DNA from: Actinomycetota bacterium
GTDB taxonomy: Bacteria > Actinomycetota > Actinomycetes > Streptosporangiales > Streptosporangiaceae
Direction: 5' to 3'
Length of the DNA: 18,903 nucleotides
Assembly: GCA_003161205.1 (NCBI GenBank)
Contig: PMOU01000234.1
Span: 1-18,903 of the forward strand
Both the position numbers and the translations under genes were made by a program. The notes beneath the pieces are model-generated. The model was not told the DNA's origin. It did not search any database and worked only from the letters and a program-made list of their open reading frames with translations. Below are positions 6,690 through 16,053 of the stretch, one piece after another. Each line of letters opens with the position of its first letter. Positions within the stretch are counted from its first letter, which is position 1.

Positions 6690-8501
6690 ATGACTGGATG
6701 GCCGGTCCCCGGCGGGGCTGAGGGAGACCCGCGCCTGGTGAGGGTCTTCACCTCGGCGGTGCGGGAGGGCGAGCAGGAGTGCCCGATGCACCGGGCGCTG
6801 AAGGCGCACCCGCGTATCGAGACTACGGTGGCGCCGGCGTTCAAGAACCCTGACTTCGAGGATTTCCCGCTTGAGCCGGTGATGAGGGCGCTTGACCTCA
6901 TCGAGGACGGCAAGGCTGGCGACGCGGCCGAGGCCCTGCCACGGGCGGCGTCCGGGGGCGGGCGAGGGCGCGGGGGAAAGCGGCTGCACCCGGGACTGGC
7001 CCGGTGGGCCGAGCAGGCCGTCACGCACTACCTGGAAGCGGTGCTGCCGCCCGTTGAGATGCCCGGCGTCGGGCAGCCGGTGCTGGTCCCGGTGCGGGAT
7101 GAGTGGGTTCAGCAGCTGGACGTGGGGCAACTCGACGAGCACGGCGTGCGGATGTACGAGCTGTGTGTCTGGGGCCGCCGTTACCAGAGCCCGGACGGCC
7201 TGTTCCGGGAGCTGCGCCTGCCCCGGTTCGGGACGGTCGAGGGCGCGGAGCGCGAACCGGGCGAGGTCGCCATGGCGGCCCGTATCCTGGCGCGCGGTTC
7301 CCGGGCGCGGGTCGCCGAGCAACAGGGCGTCGGCCCCTACGCCTGGCGCACGAGGCGGGGGCGCCCGTACCTGATGCAGCAGGGGACGCTGCCAACTTGG
7401 GTCCGCGTCGTTGAGGTCGGCTGCGGCGACAGCAGCGCCCGGGTGCTCTTCGAGGGCGACCCGGACAAGGCCCTGCGCGAGTACGAGGAAGAGGCCAGGG
7501 GCCGGCTCCGCGCCACTGTGGACGCCACGGAGCGCAGACCCGGGCGGAGCTGTGCCAGCTGCCGTCTCGCACCGTCCTGCCCCGAGCTGCTGCCGGTCCC
7601 GGGACTCCTCGGGGTAGAAGATGTCACCCGCCCGCGGCGCACCGTCTCCGTCACCGACCTGCGCCGCCACGACAAGTGCCCGGCGCAGGAGCACCTGCGG
7701 CGCCTACGCCTGCCCCGCAGGCCCGGCATTGAGTACGGCAGCCCGGCCGTCCAGCGGGGGAAAGCGGTCCACAAGCTTCTGGAGCAGTTGCATGCCCGCA
7801 CGCCGCACCGGCCCTGCACCCTCGCCGACGTCCCTGATCCCCGGGGGTGGAGCGCCGGGGAGTGGCCCTTGACCGGCCGTGGAGCGGAGCTCGGCGCCCA
7901 GATGATGGCCCGGCACGTCGCCGTCTGCCCGCTGAAGTACGCCGACCTCGGCATGCCCCTGAGCACCGAGCCTGTCCTGGTCTTCAACGACCCGGCGTCG
8001 GACACCGTGGTGATCGCCGAGCCCGACCTGCTGTACTGGGACGGCGGCGGCCGGGTGTACCGGGAGACCAAGACCACCGCGTACATCGCGGAGAGGTCGG
8101 GGAAGGACGTCCTGGAGGTATACCCTCAGGCGGCGCTCGCGCTGGTGCTGCTGGCGGAAGGCGCCCTCGGCGGCGACCCTGCCAGGTCGCGGGTGGAGCT
8201 GGAGATCCTCCGCCCCACCGGCCCTGACCTGGAGCTGATCAGCGCCGGCGATCCGGGCCGCGTCGCGAAGGCCCGTGAGGTCATCGCCTCGCTCGCTGGC
8301 CCCTGGCTATCCGACCGCGAGTTCGCGGCTAAGCCAGAAGCAAAGCGCTGCGCGGACTGCGAAGTCGCGCAGTGGTGCCCGTCGGCCCTCCTCGCCCCTC
8401 CCGATGACGGAGACTCTCGGCCCGGCGGGAAGCCGGACGCCCCGCCGACCCCGTCCGCCCAGTCAACTGCTGCCTTACCAGGAGGAACTCATGATGCCTG
8501 A
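6690..8501 (+). CDS. Tandem Cas4/RecB-like PD-(D/E)XK nuclease with two Fe-S-type cysteine clusters
   Basis: 603 aa from ATG 6690, which has GGGAG 6 nt upstream. An in-frame GTG at 6555 would read through the promoter region and is rejected. The C-terminal half has a full Cas4-like set: Cys330 (KCPA), GKAVH with His361, Asp446 (EPDLL), Glu459-Thr-Lys461, a YPQAAL segment, and Cys554-x2-Cys557-x5-Cys563. In Cas4 and AddB this combination holds a 4Fe-4S cluster and a metal-dependent DNA exonuclease site. The N-terminal half repeats the plan: ECP at Cys31, a GKRLH motif, then Cys288-x2-Cys291-x5-Cys297 with identical spacing. The place of the E-x-K is taken by YELCVWGRR, so this copy looks catalytically dead. 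Likely role: DNA cutting or resection, with the N-terminal half structural or DNA-binding. First gene of the pPIWI-RE operon, overlapping the next gene by 11 nt. There are no cas genes or CRISPR here. Confidence 0.85.
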   Translation: MTGWPVPGGAEGDPRLVRVFTSAVREGEQECPMHRALKAHPRIETTVAPAFKNPDFEDFPLEPVMRALDLIEDGKAGDAAEALPRAASGGGRGRGGKRLHPGLARWAEQAVTHYLEAVLPPVEMPGVGQPVLVPVRDEWVQQLDVGQLDEHGVRMYELCVWGRRYQSPDGLFRELRLPRFGTVEGAEREPGEVAMAARILARGSRARVAEQQGVGPYAWRTRRGRPYLMQQGTLPTWVRVVEVGCGDSSARVLFEGDPDKALREYEEEARGRLRATVDATERRPGRSCASCRLAPSCPELLPVPGLLGVEDVTRPRRTVSVTDLRRHDKCPAQEHLRRLRLPRRPGIEYGSPAVQRGKAVHKLLEQLHARTPHRPCTLADVPDPRGWSAGEWPLTGRGAELGAQMMARHVAVCPLKYADLGMPLSTEPVLVFNDPASDTVVIAEPDLLYWDGGGRVYRETKTTAYIAERSGKDVLEVYPQAALALVLLAEGALGGDPARSRVELEILRPTGPDLELISAGDPGRVAKAREVIASLAGPWLSDREFAAKPEAKRCADCEVAQWCPSALLAPPDDGDSRPGGKPDAPPTPSAQSTAALPGGTHDA

Positions 8502-9654
8502 GCAAACGCTCCCCCTGGTACCGCACAACGGGGTGACGCTTCTGCGGACCGTGGCCACTGCGGTCCTTGACCTGAGCGATGTGCCCAACCCGGGCACGTT
8601 CACGCTGCCGTACCCGGCTGAGGCCCAGCGCGCCCTGGACCGCACCGTGCTCGCCTGCCTGCTGCGCGGGGCCGAGCCGCCGCGCGGTGTCCCGGACCTG
8701 CTGGTCTGGTGCCGGGAGATCCCGGTCGTCGACTGGCCGCTGGACCTCCCGGAGGACCTGGCGGCCCCGAATGAGTACCTGATCGACCCGCACGGCCTGG
8801 AGCCGACGCAGCTGTGCTACGAGTGGGCGATCAGCCGCCGTGACTCGGCCGCCGAGCAGGTCGAGCGCGAGATGGTCTTCACGGCCATCGAGCAGTGCCG
8901 GGCCGCCCGCATGCCGGAGGCGTACGCGGCGTTCCGGCGGCTGCTGATCGAGCATCCGGTGCTCACCCGCGGGGAAGCCGCGGCGACCGGACTCGAGCCG
9001 GCCTTCCTCCCGGTCGCGGGCCTCCTGCCGCGCATCTACCTGCCCGCCCCGGCCGGCTGGGCGCGCGACGGCGTGCTCTACTCGTGCGGCCGCTGCAAGA
9101 CCCTGCTGGTTCCCACCCGGGACGACGGCTGGTGGTGCGAGAACGACCGCTGCCGCCGCACCGGCCCCGCTCCGGTCGGCAAGACCTACCCCGAGGACGA
9201 CGGCGGCGGGGTCCTCACCCTGACCCGTCCCCTGCGCCTGTTTGTCACCGCCCCCGGAAGAGCCGAACTGCGGCTGGAGAAGAAGCTCCACGGCCTGCGG
9301 CTCCGGCCCCAGATGTGGCCCGGGTACGACGCCTACGACTTGCACGTCACTCTGCCCGGCGGGCAGGAGTGGGCGGTCGACGTGAAGGACTGGGCCAGCC
9401 CCGCCCTGCTCGGCCGCCAGATCAGGCCGCTACCTGAGGACCCGCGACATGACAGGGCTTTCATCGTCGTCCCCGACCACCGTATGAGCCGCAGGCCCGG
9501 CTACCTGGACATCGTGGCCAAGAACATGCGCAAGACAGCCGCCGCGAAGGTGACGGTCATGAGCGAACGGCAGTTCACCGCAGCAGTCCGCGATGCCCTT
9601 GCGGAGCACGGCGGCCAGGGCGCGGACCACGAGAGCGAGGACGATCATGCGTGA
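8491..9654 (+). CDS. pPIWI-RE-associated restriction endonuclease-fold protein (pPIWI_RE_Y + REase)
   Basis: 387 aa. The N-terminal ~190 residues fit the pPIWI_RE_Y module by position and length. A zinc-ribbon follows (Cys199-x2-Cys202-x13-Cys216-x4-Cys221). The C-terminal ~120 residues are a restriction-endonuclease fold: an RAELRLEKKL helix, Asp283 in YDLHVTL, and Asp297-Val-Lys299 in AVDVKDW, the D...(D/E)xK metal site. Predicted role: the DNA-cutting enzyme of the pPIWI-RE core. Tandem ATGs at 8491 and 8494 follow AGGAGGA (8480-8486). I use 8491, and 8494 is equally possible. The start lies inside the end of the Cas4-like gene and the stop overlaps the helicase start by 8 nt, so translational coupling is likely. 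The family assignment rests on motifs plus the adjacent helicase and Piwi genes. The target nucleic acid is not shown by the sequence. Confidence 0.85.
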   Translation: MMPEQTLPLVPHNGVTLLRTVATAVLDLSDVPNPGTFTLPYPAEAQRALDRTVLACLLRGAEPPRGVPDLLVWCREIPVVDWPLDLPEDLAAPNEYLIDPHGLEPTQLCYEWAISRRDSAAEQVEREMVFTAIEQCRAARMPEAYAAFRRLLIEHPVLTRGEAAATGLEPAFLPVAGLLPRIYLPAPAGWARDGVLYSCGRCKTLLVPTRDDGWWCENDRCRRTGPAPVGKTYPEDDGGGVLTLTRPLRLFVTAPGRAELRLEKKLHGLRLRPQMWPGYDAYDLHVTLPGGQEWAVDVKDWASPALLGRQIRPLPEDPRHDRAFIVVPDHRMSRRPGYLDIVAKNMRKTAAAKVTVMSERQFTAAVRDALAEHGGQGADHESEDDHA

Positions 9655-12600
9655 CCGCAGCATCTGGCAGGCGGGACTCCTCGACGAGTTGGAGCCGCAC
9701 CTGGACGACCCCAAACCCCGCCTCACGGCATCTCGCCTGTGCGAGACTGAGCTGGGCCTGTACCTGATGGAGCAGCTCATACCCGGGCATCCGGCCGAGG
9801 CCGGATGGACGCTGCTGGGCGGCTACCCCTTTGCCCGCGCCATCGATGCCGTCACCACCCCCGAGCAGGAGCGGATGCTGCAGGTCGCCCGGCACCTGCT
9901 CTGGCCGCTGCGCCGCCCGCGGAGCTGGACCCTTGCGCTGGACCGCTACGCGCAGGTCGAGGACAGGCTGCGCGGGTACGTGCTGGACGGCCCCGGCGAC
10001 ACCGCGCGGCGGCGGCGCCCGGCCATCGCCGCGCAGCGCTGGGAGGCGTATGCCGCCGCGCTGGCCACGCCGCCGCCCTTCGTCATGCAGGGGACCCCCG
10101 TGGCTGCTCCCGGACTGTACCGCTTCCGGGAGCGGCCGGCACGCAACGGAGCCGAGCTGCTGTGGACCAGCGTCGAGCTTCCCGAGGCGCTGCCCGCGCT
10201 GCCCGGTGCCGAGCACGAGCTCGGCACCCCGCTGGCCGGAGGCGGCAAGCCGCTGCACGTCCGCTGGGACGAGCTGGCCGATACCGCGGCCTGGATGGAC
10301 GCGGAGCTGGCCGCACGCAACGAGCCGCCTGGGCGGTGGGCACACAGGTTCAGCCGCGTGGGGCTATCGGTCCGGGATACCGAAAGGTCAGACTTCACCG
10401 GGGCAGAGATCCTTACGATCGACCAGATGCTGCACATCGTCGGCATGGTGGGCGCAGGCAAGAGCACGCTCCGCGACGTTCTCGCGGTATGGGCCGCCCA
10501 GCACGGCCTGCGCTCCACCCTTGTCGTCTCCGACGTCGCCGAGGCCCTCCACCTGGTCGCGCTGTTCACCTCGCTCGGCTTCACCGCCGCCCCCGTGCTC
10601 GGCGCCTCCACTCGCGAGCGGCACGTCCAGCGGATGCACCGGCGGCTGGCCGCCCGCGGGAACGCCTCGCTGCTCGCCCACGACTCCCCCGCCTTCGACT
10701 ACCTGAGCACGGCATGCCCGCTCGACGCGCTGCGCGGCGTGGAGGCCCCGGACCCCCTCCGCTTCACCGACGCCCCGTGCGCGAGCCTGTATCCTGCCCG
10801 CCGCAAGGACCAGGAGCGGCGACTGTCCGCGCTCGCCCCGCCGCCCGAGGACGAGGAAGAAGACGACGGCAGGCCCCGCAGCAAGCGGCACAGCTGCCCG
10901 CTGTGGCACCAGTGCCCGCGCCACTACGGGGCACGGGAGCTGGTCGCGGCCGACATCTGGGTCGCCACCCCGGCGAGCCTCATCCATACCGCCGTGCCGT
11001 CCCAGCAGAACCCCGAGCGGCTGCGCTACCTTGAGCTGGCCTGCCGCCGTAGCGACCTGATCGTGGTGGACGAGGCCGACCGGGTCCAGATGCAGCTGGA
11101 CATCATGTTCGCCCCCGCCACCACCCTGGCCGGGAAGGCCCCCAACTCGTGGCTCGACGAAGTCCACGCCCGCAAGATCGAGGAACTGTCGCGCAGCGGC
11201 CGGACCCAGCTCTCGGACGGCGACGTGCGCCGGTGGACCGCAGCGGTTAGCTCGGTCACCAGCGCGACGGACCGCATCTACGAGATCCTGCTCATGCGGC
11301 CCGATATCCGCCGGTGGGTGGAGGCCGACTACTTCAGCGCATGGACGCTGCAGCAGAAGCTCATCGACGAGTGGTTCGGCCCGGAGGAAGGCCCCGGGCA
11401 GCCGGACGCGGCCGATGTCCTCGACCGGCCGGGCCCCGAATGGGACGACCCCCGGCACGACGAGCCCGCAGACCAGTCACCCGGCCACAGCACGGAACGG
11501 TTGTCAGGCCCCCGCGAGGACAGCGGACAGAGGGCGCTGGTCATCAAGATCCTCGACGAGTTCCGTGATGACCCGCTCGGGGACACTGACAAGCACGGCA
11601 CCGAGGCCAGCGCCCTTATCCAGCTCACCCGCCACCTGCTGCACGCCGCCGGAACCACGAACGTCCGCCAGATCGTCCGCGAGCAGCTGCTCGCCCTGTC
11701 CGGCCAGCCGGACCCAGGGGTCATCGCCTACGACACCAAAAAGGCCCGGGAGGACGCCAAGCGGAAGCTCGGGGAGCAGTGCCGGCAGTTCGAGTTCACC
11801 CTCCTGCTGTCCGTCTTGCATACGCGCCTGGACATGATGACGGAGATGTGGCCGCGGGTCGAAGCGGCGCTGAACCTCGTCGGGACGTCCAACGCGCTGT
11901 CCCGGCGCCCGCCCGAGGACTACCGGCCGCTGGTCCCGGAATCGCCTATGGGTAACATCCTCGGGTTCCAGTTCCAGCCCGACTCCAGCTCCCGCGAGCC
12001 GCAAAGCGGGGAACTGCGGTTCTTCCGGTGCGCCGGGTCCGGGCGTGAGCTGCTCCTCGGCCTGCCGGGCCTGACCGCCGCCGACGGCCTGCCCGCACCG
12101 CACGTCGTGCTGATGTCCGGCACCAGCTGGGCGGGAACCTCCACCCGCTACCACGTGCTCACCGAGGTCGGCGCGATCCTCAGCCCCCCGCAGGACGAAC
12201 TCGACGCCATCGACCGGACGACGTTCACCCCCTGCTTCCTCAAAGACGCCGCAGGCAAGCCGCTGAAGCTCTCCGGCGCCAAGCCCCACCTGCGCCCGCG
12301 CGTACTGGAGCAGATGCTCAGCCAGCTCGCCCGGCCGCGCCCTGACGGATCAGCCAGCCCGATGCAGGCGGAGCTTGCCGCCATCGGCGACGACAGCCGC
12401 AGGCGGCTGCTCCTGCTCACCGGCAGCTACGACGAGGCCCGCCGGGCGGCAGACTACCTGGAGACCATCGAGCGCTGGGCCGGGCGGGTCTGCCGGCTCG
12501 TCTCCGACGACGCGGAGCAGGACCACCTGTGGCGTGAGGCCGCTCACGCGCCCTCTACCCGCAGGGGCGCCCCCGGGGCGCGACGGCGCGGGGACGTCGC

Positions 12601-13279
12601 GACCTTCGCCGAGACCGGCGCGGAAGTGCTCGTCGCCCCGCTCCTTGCCATCGAGCGCGGCCACAACATCCTCAACGACGAAGGCACGGCGGCGATCGGC
12701 TCGGTGTTCTTCCTCGCCCGCCCGCACCCCCGGCCAGACGACATCGGCCTGGCCATCCAGGCCGTGAACGACTGGGCCGCCCGGATGCTGAGGGACGGCA
12801 GCTTCAGGGAACTGGTCCGCGACGAGGACACCCTGGACGCCGCCGGCAAGGAGTTCCGCCACCAGGCCCGCGCGAAGTGGCGCCACCTGCTGAACCAGCC
12901 CATGGCTTATTCCCGGCTCGGCGAGGAAGAGAAGGCCTCGTTCACCTGGGACCAGCTCGTGGTCATCTGGCAGGTCATCGGCAGGCTCGTCCGCGGCGGC
13001 GTGCCCGCCCGCGTCGTGTTCGTGGACGCGCCCTTCGCGGAGCGGCAGGCTCGGGGCCTGTCCGGCGACACAGCCGAGACCAGCCTGCTCGCCAGCATGC
13101 TGCACGTGCTGGCCCCCTACTGCGGCGACAGCGAACCGCCATCCGGCGGCAGCCCGGTCCCGGCCCTGGACCGCGTGCTCGTCACGACCCTCTACAAGCC
13201 GCTTTATACGGCCCTGTCCCGGCTTTTCCCCGCCTCTGAAGCGGACCCCGCTGCGATCACGCACCTGGAGACCTCGTGA
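9647..13279 (+). CDS. pPIWI-RE-associated DinG/XPD-like Fe-S helicase (pPIWI_RE_Z + SF2 helicase)
   Basis: 1210 aa. The N-terminal ~250 residues, with GGYPFARAIDAV, match the pPIWI_RE_Z module of these helicases. Walker A GAGKS is at 269-273 and the DEAD box at 475-478 (VVDEADR). Between them Cys357, Cys378, Cys417 and Cys423 fit the four-cysteine Fe-S insertion of XPD/DinG helicases. An acidic loop (EDEEEDD) sits between the second and third Cys. Helicase motif VI is QVIGRLVR at 1109-1116. This is an ATP-driven DNA or RNA-DNA unwinding enzyme; DinG relatives resolve R-loops, in line with the predicted target of pPIWI-RE systems. A long low-complexity segment (roughly residues 580-625) separates mid-domain helices. 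Start ATG 9647 overlaps the REase stop by 8 nt. An in-frame extension to 9593 lies inside the REase gene and is not needed. The stop overlaps the Piwi GTG by 4 nt. Confidence 0.9.
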   Translation: MRDRSIWQAGLLDELEPHLDDPKPRLTASRLCETELGLYLMEQLIPGHPAEAGWTLLGGYPFARAIDAVTTPEQERMLQVARHLLWPLRRPRSWTLALDRYAQVEDRLRGYVLDGPGDTARRRRPAIAAQRWEAYAAALATPPPFVMQGTPVAAPGLYRFRERPARNGAELLWTSVELPEALPALPGAEHELGTPLAGGGKPLHVRWDELADTAAWMDAELAARNEPPGRWAHRFSRVGLSVRDTERSDFTGAEILTIDQMLHIVGMVGAGKSTLRDVLAVWAAQHGLRSTLVVSDVAEALHLVALFTSLGFTAAPVLGASTRERHVQRMHRRLAARGNASLLAHDSPAFDYLSTACPLDALRGVEAPDPLRFTDAPCASLYPARRKDQERRLSALAPPPEDEEEDDGRPRSKRHSCPLWHQCPRHYGARELVAADIWVATPASLIHTAVPSQQNPERLRYLELACRRSDLIVVDEADRVQMQLDIMFAPATTLAGKAPNSWLDEVHARKIEELSRSGRTQLSDGDVRRWTAAVSSVTSATDRIYEILLMRPDIRRWVEADYFSAWTLQQKLIDEWFGPEEGPGQPDAADVLDRPGPEWDDPRHDEPADQSPGHSTERLSGPREDSGQRALVIKILDEFRDDPLGDTDKHGTEASALIQLTRHLLHAAGTTNVRQIVREQLLALSGQPDPGVIAYDTKKAREDAKRKLGEQCRQFEFTLLLSVLHTRLDMMTEMWPRVEAALNLVGTSNALSRRPPEDYRPLVPESPMGNILGFQFQPDSSSREPQSGELRFFRCAGSGRELLLGLPGLTAADGLPAPHVVLMSGTSWAGTSTRYHVLTEVGAILSPPQDELDAIDRTTFTPCFLKDAAGKPLKLSGAKPHLRPRVLEQMLSQLARPRPDGSASPMQAELAAIGDDSRRRLLLLTGSYDEARRAADYLETIERWAGRVCRLVSDDAEQDHLWREAAHAPSTRRGAPGARRRGDVATFAETGAEVLVAPLLAIERGHNILNDEGTAAIGSVFFLARPHPRPDDIGLAIQAVNDWAARMLRDGSFRELVRDEDTLDAAGKEFRHQARAKWRHLLNQPMAYSRLGEEEKASFTWDQLVVIWQVIGRLVRGGVPARVVFVDAPFAERQARGLSGDTAETSLLASMLHVLAPYCGDSEPPSGGSPVPALDRVLVTTLYKPLYTALSRLFPASEADPAAITHLETS

Positions 13280-16053
13280 CCACCTTCGACTCCATCCGGC
13301 TCACCGCCTACCAGCCCGACCGCGACGCGGGCGCGTTCACCCAGGGCTGGTTCGGTCTGGCGTTCCCTGCCCGCTGGCGCAAGCTCTTCCTAGAGCACTA
13401 CCGGCTCCATAAGCGCGACCCCGACCGCTGCCAGCGGGTCCCGATCGGTCGGCTGAACGAGGTGATCAGGGCGGTCGCCCCGGACCTGGTGTCCGTGGCG
13501 CGCGGGGCGACCGAGAACGACGCCAGCCCCTGGATCTACGCCCGAGACCGCTTCCCGGTCCCGCTGCTGCGCCAGATGATCCTCGCGTGGATCTACGATA
13601 TGCACCGCGAGGAGACCGACCCCGATAAGAAGGCCGAGATCCAGGCCGCCACCACCAGGCTTGTGGCGGAACTCGACTTCAGCGAGCTCAGCTGGGATCC
13701 CGAGCCCGTCGACCTCCTCGCCCGCAGCCTGAACGCCGACGGCACGGCCGAACCCGACGGGCGCCTGTACCAGCTGCTCCCGGACGAGCTGGCAAAGCGC
13801 GCACTCGCCCTGGGCCCCTACGCCTTCGAGGACGCGCGGCTGAGCTTCCGCATCGCGCCGACCACGCGCGGCGCGGAACTCATCTCCTGGCCCCCGCGCG
13901 ACCATCACGACGAGGACGGCACCTGGCAGTTCTCCCTGGTCCTCTCCCTGACCGTGCACACCGCCCCGTTCACGGGCGACTTCCGCGTCCACGTCCGGAC
14001 AGGCATCCGCCGCTGGTGCACCAGCGGGCCGGTCAAGATCGGCTACCGGCGCAGCGTGTCGACGTACCTGCTGACCGAAACGCCGTGGCTGCAAGGCGGC
14101 CCCGGCACGGGGCGCTTCGCGGTCAGCCAGCTGTGCAACGGCGACGCACCCGATACCTACGACTGGACCCGAGGCGGCCCGGAAGGCATGCTCAAGCAGC
14201 TGATGTTCGCCCAGCAGTTCCCCAGCCCCGCAGCCCTCCAGGCCGCCCCCGCAACCTGGATCGACGGCGCGGGCGGCGTCACAGCCGGCGTCGTCTACAG
14301 CACGCTCATGGGTACCCACGGCGTCGGAGCCGGGCTGATGCCGCGCGACCGGGCACCGCTCTCGGAATGGATCGCCCCGGCCTTCGAGCCGTTCCTGCAC
14401 CGCGTCCCCGACCACCGCCCCAGCAAGTACCCGGTCGCGCCGCGCAACCTCCCCAAGAAGCCGACCGGCAATACACCCGAAGAAAAAGACGAGAAGAAAG
14501 CCCAGATCACCCGGCGGGAGCAGCAAGCCCGCCGGGAAGGCCTGGCTCGCATCCTGGAGGGCGAGCCACTGCACGCCGAGGTGCTATGGCAGGACACCCG
14601 CACGCGCGACGGACTGATCGCCCAGCTGACCGAGGCCCTCGGCCTAGACGACCAGTACACCAGCGACGCCGACCAGCGCACCTGGCGGACCAGCGAACTG
14701 ACGATCCACTTGCGGCTAGAGGAAGCCGGCGACCTCGCCGCGCCCCTGGCCTTCCCCGGCCCGAAACCGAAGAAGAAGCACCTGCACAAGGCGATCAGCC
14801 AGCGCCGCCGCCAGGTATCCGGCCGCCTCTCCGCCACGGGCCACCCGGCGGACCTGACGCTCGTCGAGATCGACCACCCGGATGACTTCGCGCCGCTCAC
14901 CGACCCCAAGTTCGCCCTGCGGCTCGGCTGCGCCGACGCCGGCCGCCTGACCCAGTTCATCAACACGCCCAGCGGCAAGCGAAAGACAGCCACCCGCACC
15001 AGCATCGAGCACCGCTCCCTGCAGTCCTGGACCGACGGATTCCGCCAGCTCGGCCTGAGCACCATCCCCGAGCACAGCCTCAACGGCATTCCCTCCGACC
15101 TGAACCTGATTGCCCTGTGGCTGGTCAAGCGCCGCGCCGACGGCCCCACCGGCCAGCGCCGCACGACCCCGGTAGCCGTGCGAACCGGCCCGTCCGGCGC
15201 CATCACCGGGTGGGACCCGGACACCGGCGAGTGGATCCCGTACCGGACCCTGCTCCTGCGCCTGACCCGGCACGCCGACATCCCGGGCGAGGAAGAAGCA
15301 GAGGCGGACGGGAACACGGAGCAGAGAAAGAGCAAGCGCCCCTGGTACCCGGACTCCGAGGAGCAGCGCGCGATCACCGCCCAGTTCATCAAGCCCCTGC
15401 TCTACAGCCTCCGCCGCGAGCAAGTGCTCCTCATGACCCACGCCCAGAACAGCCGCGGCCTCTGGCCGTTCCTGGTCAACAGGAACCTGCTCCGCGACAG
15501 CCTCCAGTTCGGCGCTAGCGCGGCGCAGGGGATCGGCCTGTACGGCGACGGCCTGCGCCACGTGCGGCTCCGCGACCACTCCATGAACGAAACACCCCAG
15601 TGGTACGGGTATACCCCCGCCCCCGACAAGCCCGTCCAGGACGACGACGACCCAGCCGACCGCTACGGCATCGCCGCCGGCCTCTGGGTCAGCCCTGACA
15701 GCGGCAGCGACCTGCGCACATTCCTGAGCACAGCGGCCAAGGCCAGCACGGCGAAGAACGCCGCCGTCGAGGCGTCCAAATTCGTCACCCGCGAGAACCA
15801 GAAGGGCGAGACCGTCATCGACACCGGCAAGAACGCCTCGAACCCCGGAATCGTCGAGCTGACCGTCGCCGCCTGCAACCCGGCACCCGGGACCAAGGCC
15901 ACGACGGCATCCGACCCGGAACTGTGGGCCGCCCTCGTGCACCAGCTCCGCCGCGCACCCGACTATCGCGACACGCTCGCACTCCCCCTGCAGATGCACC
16001 TGGCCAAGCTGACCGAAGAGTACGTCCTGCCGCATGACCCAGATGCGGATTAA
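13276..16053 (+). CDS. pPIWI-RE protein (pPIWI_RE_X, MID-like and RNase H-fold Piwi domains)
   Basis: 925 aa, distant prokaryotic relative of Argonaute/Piwi. Residues about 1-390 match pPIWI_RE_X (DUF3962), with LSLTVHTAPFTGDF and RTGIRRW. A charged Lys/Glu linker (about 395-435) follows. The MID-like region carries DPKFALRLGCADAGRLTQF. The C-terminal ~260 residues are the RNase H-fold RNaseH_pPIWI_RE domain, with NRNLLRD at 735-741 and RHVRLRDHSMNETPQ at 761-775. The family is predicted to bind a guide or an RNA-DNA hybrid of invading elements. The canonical Argonaute Asp positions are hard to find: the first strand reads PVAVRTG and the next MTHAQNSR, both without Asp. It may bind rather than cut, leaving cleavage to the REase. 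Start GTG 13276 overlaps the helicase stop (GTGA), and TAA ends the operon at 16051-16053. Confidence 0.92.
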   Translation: MTTFDSIRLTAYQPDRDAGAFTQGWFGLAFPARWRKLFLEHYRLHKRDPDRCQRVPIGRLNEVIRAVAPDLVSVARGATENDASPWIYARDRFPVPLLRQMILAWIYDMHREETDPDKKAEIQAATTRLVAELDFSELSWDPEPVDLLARSLNADGTAEPDGRLYQLLPDELAKRALALGPYAFEDARLSFRIAPTTRGAELISWPPRDHHDEDGTWQFSLVLSLTVHTAPFTGDFRVHVRTGIRRWCTSGPVKIGYRRSVSTYLLTETPWLQGGPGTGRFAVSQLCNGDAPDTYDWTRGGPEGMLKQLMFAQQFPSPAALQAAPATWIDGAGGVTAGVVYSTLMGTHGVGAGLMPRDRAPLSEWIAPAFEPFLHRVPDHRPSKYPVAPRNLPKKPTGNTPEEKDEKKAQITRREQQARREGLARILEGEPLHAEVLWQDTRTRDGLIAQLTEALGLDDQYTSDADQRTWRTSELTIHLRLEEAGDLAAPLAFPGPKPKKKHLHKAISQRRRQVSGRLSATGHPADLTLVEIDHPDDFAPLTDPKFALRLGCADAGRLTQFINTPSGKRKTATRTSIEHRSLQSWTDGFRQLGLSTIPEHSLNGIPSDLNLIALWLVKRRADGPTGQRRTTPVAVRTGPSGAITGWDPDTGEWIPYRTLLLRLTRHADIPGEEEAEADGNTEQRKSKRPWYPDSEEQRAITAQFIKPLLYSLRREQVLLMTHAQNSRGLWPFLVNRNLLRDSLQFGASAAQGIGLYGDGLRHVRLRDHSMNETPQWYGYTPAPDKPVQDDDDPADRYGIAAGLWVSPDSGSDLRTFLSTAAKASTAKNAAVEASKFVTRENQKGETVIDTGKNASNPGIVELTVAACNPAPGTKATTASDPELWAALVHQLRRAPDYRDTLALPLQMHLAKLTEEYVLPHDPDAD

